64,000 bases of DNA from Dicaeum eximium (taxonomy: Eukaryota > Chordata > Aves > Passeriformes > Dicaeidae). Of the stretch, positions 57,501 to 64,000 are shown one piece after another. The translations under genes were made by a program, and so were the position numbers. Each line of letters begins with the position of its first letter. Position 1 is the stretch's first letter. The stretch is from assembly GCA_013396995.1 (NCBI GenBank), contig VWZP01005851.1:1374050-1438049 (forward strand). The letters run 5' to 3'. The notes under the pieces were generated by a model. That model worked only from the letters and a program-made list of their open reading frames with translations. It did not search any database and was not told the DNA's origin.

Positions 57501-60500
57501 AGAAAAGAACCAAAATAATATCTGGAAGTAACAGAAAGCAGAACTGCCAGCGAAGCTTTTTGCCATATAACAGACTGATTTCTAGCAAGAAGGGAGAGCT
57601 AAAATATTATAGTTTATGCAAATCAGTCAAGAAAGTAGAAACTAACAAATTAAATTGCATTAACACAAAATATCAATAAATATCATGTTTATAATTGGAT
57701 GCTGAAAAAAGTACTGACACTTAAATGAAAAAGTAAGATTTTTTCCCACTGCTCTGAGTACCTCAGTACCTTAGAAAATTGCCTAGAAAACCTTTGAAAC
57801 AAGAATGTGAACCCTGCCTCTGCTGAATGGACTCATATTTGTTGGAGAGAACTAGGGTCACACTAATAAACAGAATTGAATTTTCTGTGGTAGGTTTAGT
57901 AGCCAAACAGTGGAGAATACATTGGAAATGTATAGTGTATTTGTCAGCTAGACTGTGGTTTTCTGAATACTTCCAAACTATAGACTTGGAAAAAAGCTTT
58001 CAGAAAGTAAAATCTCACTATACTTCCCAAAAAACCCAGACAAAATATGGAGAGATATTTATGAAAGGCTTAGGTTTCGCTCTTCTGTGTATTAGTGTTT
58101 GGACTCCATACATGTGAGAGAAGAATGTCTATCTTACCAGCTAATGTGCCACCTTTGTTGCTATGAATTGTGATATGGAAAAGTTTTGCCAATCTCTGTT
58201 CAGGAAAGTCTGCTGTGGTGGAATGAAGATTGTCTGGGAGAGCACCTGGCTTCCTTTACTGAGAGATTGTCCCTTCCTTGAGATCCCCTTTTTCGCTGCA
58301 AACTTGTCATATTCTGCAGCAAATGAACCAGGAATCCCAATGAATAAAAACTGTATTCTTATCACATAACTGTTTCAATCTCAGCATATGTAGGAGGGCC
58401 TCTTGATCTGGTCTAGCAAAAAGAGGAGCAAAGGAAAGAGCTAAAAATGAAACAATTTAATGAAATTAAAGTAAATTAAAGAGAAAGGGTCAATTAGAAC
58501 ATTGGCTAGAATTCTCGGTGTCTTCTTTAAAAAGAAATGTATGGAAGGAAGACCCTGAGATTTCTGAAAAAGCTGGATTTTGTACTGTTGTTTGCAATTC
58601 CATTCTACTGGGCATTTCCAAAGCTACAAGTAAATCCATACATAACCTTCTAGAAAACTTGGGATCACCTATTCTAAATGAATCCATTCTTGCTCTATTA
58701 ATAAAGCTGGAAAAAAGAAAATAGTATTTATCCTTTATAATAAATGTAGAATTCATGCTACTAGATTTAATTTAGAACTTCAACAAATTTATTTTTTCAT
58801 TTCCTACAAATAGCTATATCATAAAATGTCATGATGCTTATTCTGTCAGTATGTCAAAACGTCACATGAGAAGTACAAAAATTTTTGAAACATTTAATAA
58901 AACTTGGGGTTTAGTACATGACAAACCTCAGTGGCATCTTTAATTCATGGAAGCCTAACAAATCAATTATGCCACACACAACAAATAGATATTTCATCAG
59001 CTTCAGTGAGACTTCCTGAGCTATTTCCCTAATTAAAGGAAAGATAGGTACTAATTTCTGTTTTCAGATATATTTATACAAATCTGAAATTATTCCAGTT
59101 TAAGCCAATCAAATTAGTTTAGCTTCCTAAAGATGCTGCACTGTGATGTAATTGATATTATCACTCAATTTCCACTCAAGAGGAACATATTAATACTGTC
59201 TACAATCTGCAAGCCTCTTCTAAAGAAATTAATTCATACAAATCTATACACAAGTGGAAAAGGTTTTTGAGGTTTGCATGTAATCATTTTGCTCTCAGAA
59301 TTGTGAAGTTTTCCTGCATTGTATCATGGTCATGCTTTGCATACCAAGAGATATTAGTAATGGCTGTTAAAGTATCCTGTCATTTAAAAAAAAAAATTAC
59401 AAAACTGACATGACATTTGACAGGATTACTATTTGCAAGAAGAGAATTGCAAAATCCAAGAAGCTGAAAGGATGATCACTTTCTGTATTTCTTCATATTA
59501 GCTTTATTGGATATTAATCTTTCTACGCTGTTTCCAACACAGGGAATTATGTGGGAGAGACTGTCAAATGTGTTTTCTGTCTGCTCTTAATTGGCTTCCA
59601 TTGATGCCCATGGATTCAGACATTCACTTTAATAGCAGATTTTGTTCAACATTAGGCATGTTTGGAAATTGCTTCTGCAAGTTACTAGTGATTGGGAAAA
59701 AATGTTTTCCTCAGGCTGAGCCCTCCTTTGGTTAAGTATTGCCTCAAAATAGATCCCACAGTGGGACAAATGTGTTTGTTGCTTAGATATGGTCTGCCAG
59801 ATTTTCATGTGGAATATTTCAAGCCGAGAAGGGAGGATGACCTGTACCGTGCAAGTTCTTCATGGGCGTTTAACACCCACAGTTTGAAACCCTATCTCTG
59901 TTTATTTTCTCAAATGAAAACTGAGAGCATGTTTCTGGGTCCTAGGTTTGGACCAGACCTCCCTGCCAGTGAGGCCTGGCAGGAATGACTGAATAAGCAA
60001 CCGTTTTGGGTCATGCTGAAGTAACCCTGGTTTGCTGGCTGGGAAGAGCAGCCAGAACTTGCAGTTGCTCCTGGGCTGGCTGACAACTGAAGCCTGTTGT
60101 TGCTAGCCCTTCCCCTGACCTTCAGCTTGACTTTTGGCTACTGACTTTGTTTTGGTCCCTGAACCCAGCTCCTCATCCTAAACACTGACTTGGACTGTGT
60201 GTGTCCTATTGCTTAAACAAAGGTCATTCGATCGGCTTTTCAAGTGTGGAGAGTAAATCTTGAGAGTCTCATGTCTTCACAGAGTGTATCAGGACGGGCC
60301 ACCTCTAGTGAATTTAGTGCAGGTGTTCCCTGGTATCTGGGTTAGCTGAATGTGGATTTCAACAGCTACTGCAGAAAGCCATCATCTCATTACTGCAACC
60401 AGATGTGCACACCTCACATGAGGTGCTAGACTCAGAGGGACACATCCTGTGGCTCACAGGGCAGTATAAAGTGGCACTACCCTGAATTGTTTTCATTATG

Positions 60501-63500
60501 TGTTGGGAAAGACCCTGTTCCTTTCCAGATGCCTGCGCTGAAGTGCTCACAGCCCACCAACTTAGCAACATTTCCTTCCTATTTGTTATGTTCCATATTT
60601 CTGTCTAGGATTTTTTTTTCTAACAGATGGTAAGACACTGACTCTACAGACCTGTTCTAGCTGATGACATTAATCCAGCTTTCATTTCTGAGCCTCAGAG
60701 CATATTTTGAGACATGAGGTGTACAGTAGGGCAACTGGCATCTGAAGAAGGCAGCTTGGTTTTGTTAAGGAGATCACAGAGATTACAAGTGGATACAGCA
60801 GGCTTCAATAACTACAGCATTTCCTCATGCTGAATGTCAATATTGGAACAGAGTGCCAGGACTTCATTGCCATGCTTTCTGGGGCAAGCTTTAAGCAGTT
60901 GCATGATGGGCATGCTCCAACCCAGATGAGGGTGCACAAATCAAAAAAAAAGCCATCAGGCCAGAAATGGGTGGCTGTTTTTAAACACCTCCCTATAAAC
61001 TGACCTTCAGGTGGCTAAAGCTTTGTGGTTTATAACAGTTTAGTGCTGCCAATTGCAGCAGGACTGTAGTGACAGGTAAGCCATTGCTGTCATATTGGTA
61101 CAGTTGAAGACTTCTAAAATTCCTGAAATCCTCACAGATTTCAAATTTCAGGACTTCCATGTGGTTTGTTGAGCTGGATGTTGTAAGAGAAAAGAGACAA
61201 TGGAGTAATAATCCATTTCTAGTCTATAATGCTGACAATACTTTGAGTTTGAATTGGCACTAGAAGAGCTGAACTTGGCTCAGAGTAGGCTTTGAATAAG
61301 AGCATATCTACCTGTTCATGGGCCTTTTTTAAGCTTTGGTGACAGAGTACAATGAAGACCGAGGAAATATATGTGTTACCAAAAAAAAACCCAAAAACGC
61401 CAGGAGTTCATTCTCCAACACAGCACCTTGAAATTTCTGCTACAAAAAAATTGCCCAGCACCACTGTGCCAGCAGCCATTGAAATTTGGGCTAATAGGAA
61501 CAGGATGCTAAGTGAGGTTGCAGGAACGCAGCTCATTACAAGCTGCTGTGAGATCTGTGCATTTTGCAAGCGCTTGGGGCTTAAAGTGATCTCGGGTCAG
61601 CCAGTAGACTGAAGTTACTCACTGGGCTTTCAACCCAAATTTCCTCTGAAATCTCAAGTAAGTTAAAAAACCCCAAAAATATATGGATCAATATACCTAG
61701 TAGAGCATCCTGCAATTTTGCTTGCAAGAATTGTGGGATTTGTATTACTAATGTGTCACACATTGTGCTCCACTGGATACTGTAAACTATTTTTTATGTA
61801 TTTAGTGATTGTGGGATTTCTCTACTGAGAGGCTGCCCTGAGTCCCACTTGCTGTGGACCAAAAGTGAAACAAAGAAAATGGAGGTCTCACGCTCAACTA
61901 AAGCTTTATGTAGAAAATCTCAGTTTAGCTCAGGGAATATTTTACACCTGAATAAGTGGTTTGTCAGTACTAGGAAAGATCTGGAGCTGTTAATGGCCCC
62001 ACAGTAAGAATAAGGACAGTGGTCTCTAGACTGCTGTGTGGATGGCTTTTCTCCATTGGCCTCTCCAGTGTGGTCTTCCTTCTTATCCATATAGGGGCCA
62101 AAGAATCCCAGTCTGAGGTTTCTGCCTCGACTGAAACCTGCTTAATTCCTTCTGTCCCAATGCTTCTAATTTGCATTCCAGCTCTACTCATCTTTCTGTC
62201 TCTAGCTGAGTTTCAGTAGCTTCCATTTTTCAGAATGGAAATGAACTTTGTTCTAATGGAAATGATGAGTAATTGGTCCAGCTCATCGTAGTATAGACAG
62301 GTTCTTAGTGAACTACCAAAATACTGCTTGGGCTTATGGACACTAGGTATATTAGGCACAACAAATTTGCAGGGACAATTCTGGGGCAAGTCCAAGAGCG
62401 AGACAGTGCAGACAGATTATTAAGAACAGTTCTGAGGAAGTCTTGGATGAAGTTCAAATCAGTGAAATGACTAATGCATTTCAGATTTGGCCAGGAAGCA
62501 GCAGTAAGCCTTCATTTCCAACAGAAGGGCACCAACCATTAAACAGTGAGATGTCTTTGACACATTGCTTTTTACCAACTTCACTGTTGCAGGAATTTAA
62601 CCACTGGTTACTTTTACTATCAAGGCAAATGGTTATGTGAGGTTTGGGCACAGATAAGATGATTCGTTTCTTATGTCCAAAATGTGTTTGCTACAGGCTG
62701 AGTTTGCTGCTAAGTAGACAAACCACATCTGAAGCACTAATGCTCTCATAAACTGACTTCTGCTTTCTGATCATTTCTTTTAAACACAGCTTCTATTCAG
62801 CATCAAAAAATATTAGGACTTTTCAGAGAAACTAGATCCCTCAGCTTTGACACATGATTTAGCACCCTGATCATTACACAACACATGGTTTCAAAGTGTC
62901 TTTTGCAGTTTTAAACATGTGATGTTACTTGAACTACCCTGTCTTTTTCACAGACTACCCTGGGAATTTTATTGTACATATTTTCACTCAGGTTTCCTGA
63001 CACTTGAGTGCAGTTTTCTCAAATAGCAGGAACCATTGAGACACTACATGAAACAGCATTATCCAGCGTGGACTAAGCAGGTGCAGCTTTCCTGGCCTGT
63101 ACACAGAGGTGTTGTGAACTCACAAGTACTTTGAAATGGATCTGTCTTATGCCAATTTTGACACTTGGAGATAATCTGAAAACAAGCATAACACAAATGC
63201 CATGACTGCTAGGGAGCAAGAAGTTCCTTTCTGCCCTTTTAGATTCCTCCTTTGGTATCCTGAGACATTCATGGGAAGCAAACTCTTCACAGAGACATAT
63301 CGAGCACTTCTGAGGTAGCACTTGTTTGTATCAGTATGGAGCTTTCCATGGGCAAAGGAGTGGGTGAGGGAGTTTAGTTAGCCACGGGGCACCTTCTTTG
63401 ATCCAGCTCACCACAGGCCCACATAAGGGCTAGTAACAGCACTAGGGAGGGCTGTGGCAGTGAAAGGCTGAGCCCACAGGACAGCATGAGAGCTCCACTT

Positions 63501-64000
63501 TCAGCGGCAGACTGAATTCCTACCAGACTCAAATGATCCTGGAGGTATGGCATGAGTAATACTCATGGCTGACAGCCACCAGAAAAGCCAAATCAGCACT
63601 GCCTATGCTTATTGCTGAATCAATTCCTTTCTTACAGCTTCAGAAACACAAAGCTGTGCTGCCTGCCAGCAATGAGAAAGAGTAAATGTGGATCAGAAGC
63701 TTCAGTCTGTGAGAGGATGAAGGAACTGAAGCTCTCTAGTCTCTCCTGTGTATCACAGGAAGAGGAGGCAGGATATAAGGATTGGTGGGAGCAGAGCCCT
63801 TTTGCTGATGGACAAGTGCTGACAAGGATTTCTCCTTGCCAGCATGTTCCTGCACTGGCTATCTTGATTTTTCATCCCTCCCAGTGACAAGATTTGTGGA
63901 TCCACAGCACTGTACAACTTCAAGCAGCCTTGAGTCCCTGCTTCTGCCAGGGTGTCACTGCCTCATGGCACACACCTACCCCTTGGTAATGGCCTGACTT
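54528..64000. other. Unique non-coding DNA
   Basis: AT-rich for most of its length, with GC-richer patches at about 59800-60550 and 63330-63990. Frames reach 104 codons (+ 55786-56100) and lack known domains. There is a 17-base palindrome at 63551-63567 and a homeobox-word-rich segment near 58980-59190. I see no gene, tRNA or recognisable transposon, though some of the GC-richer part near 60000-60330 could be an old element I cannot name. Confidence 0.5.
58980..59190. promoter_or_regulatory. CNE-like AT-rich block
   Basis: The words ccctaattaaagg, tctgaaattattcc, agccaatcaaattagtttag and gatgtaattgatattatcactc form a dense run of TAAT-core motifs in unique sequence. Weak, compositional evidence only. 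Confidence 0.18.

Noticed and set aside
58490..58756. 88-codon - frame with protein-like composition
   Set aside because: It looked briefly like a diverged repeat-protein or transposase piece, but I could match no motif and the opposite strand is open over much the same span.
59690..60330. GC-richer stretch suspected to be an LTR or old retroelement
   Set aside because: No TG...CA ends with target duplication, primer-binding site or known consensus words could be found.
1..64000. CRISPR arrays, operons, phage or plasmid features
   Set aside because: The sequence is vertebrate. There are no evenly spaced direct repeats with unique spacers and no bacterial gene organisation.

Overview
This 64 kb window looks like non-coding nuclear DNA from a bird. 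The organism call rests on the transposon content. Several CR1 LINE copies have avian-type 3' ends: one on the + strand ends at about 35819, one on the - strand starts at about 39777, and one short + strand tail lies at about 27321-27388. A 5'-truncated CR1 with a recognisable reverse-transcriptase segment lies at 16737-17730 (- strand). A solo LTR of the common avian 'TGTCGTGGTTTAA...' ERV family lies at 21333-21745. The sequence is AT-rich, CpG-poor outside one spot, and low in interspersed repeats, which fits an avian macrochromosomal gene desert or a very long intron.

I found no protein-coding gene, exon chain, rRNA or tRNA that I can support. The open frames are short (the longest has 184 codons), lack recognisable domains and behave like chance frames. 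The only recognisable coding relics are dead LINE reverse-transcriptase fragments.

Layout. 1-6.4 kb: unique DNA with a T-rich tract. 6.4-10.7 kb: a run of very old CR1-type LINE relics (3' end at 6.43-6.55, possible RT-region piece at 6.67-6.91, RT relic at 8.38-8.68, 3'-half piece at 10.45-10.67). 11.15-12.42 kb: the most regulatory-looking segment, a small CpG-dense patch next to a low-GC, CNE-like block. 12.4-16.2 kb: unique. 16.2-17.7 kb: a MIR-like SINE, then the RT-bearing CR1. 18.2-18.4 kb: a possible old inverted-repeat element. 21.3-21.7 kb: solo LTR. 26.3-26.7 kb: an old CR1 3' half. 27.3 kb: CR1 tail. 30.55-30.75 kb: a ~100 bp tandem duplication. 35.26-35.82 kb: CR1. 38.1-38.7 kb: pyrimidine-rich tract. 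39.8 kb: CR1 tail. 40-64 kb: mostly unique DNA with small tandem repeats and several blocks that resemble conserved non-coding elements.

There is no set of genes to act together here. If the window has a function, it is most likely cis-regulatory, and that has to be tested by cross-species alignment, which one sequence cannot supply. I see no convincing evidence of a new biological system. The best leads are the 11.9-12.4 kb CpG/CNE block and the other CNE-like blocks.
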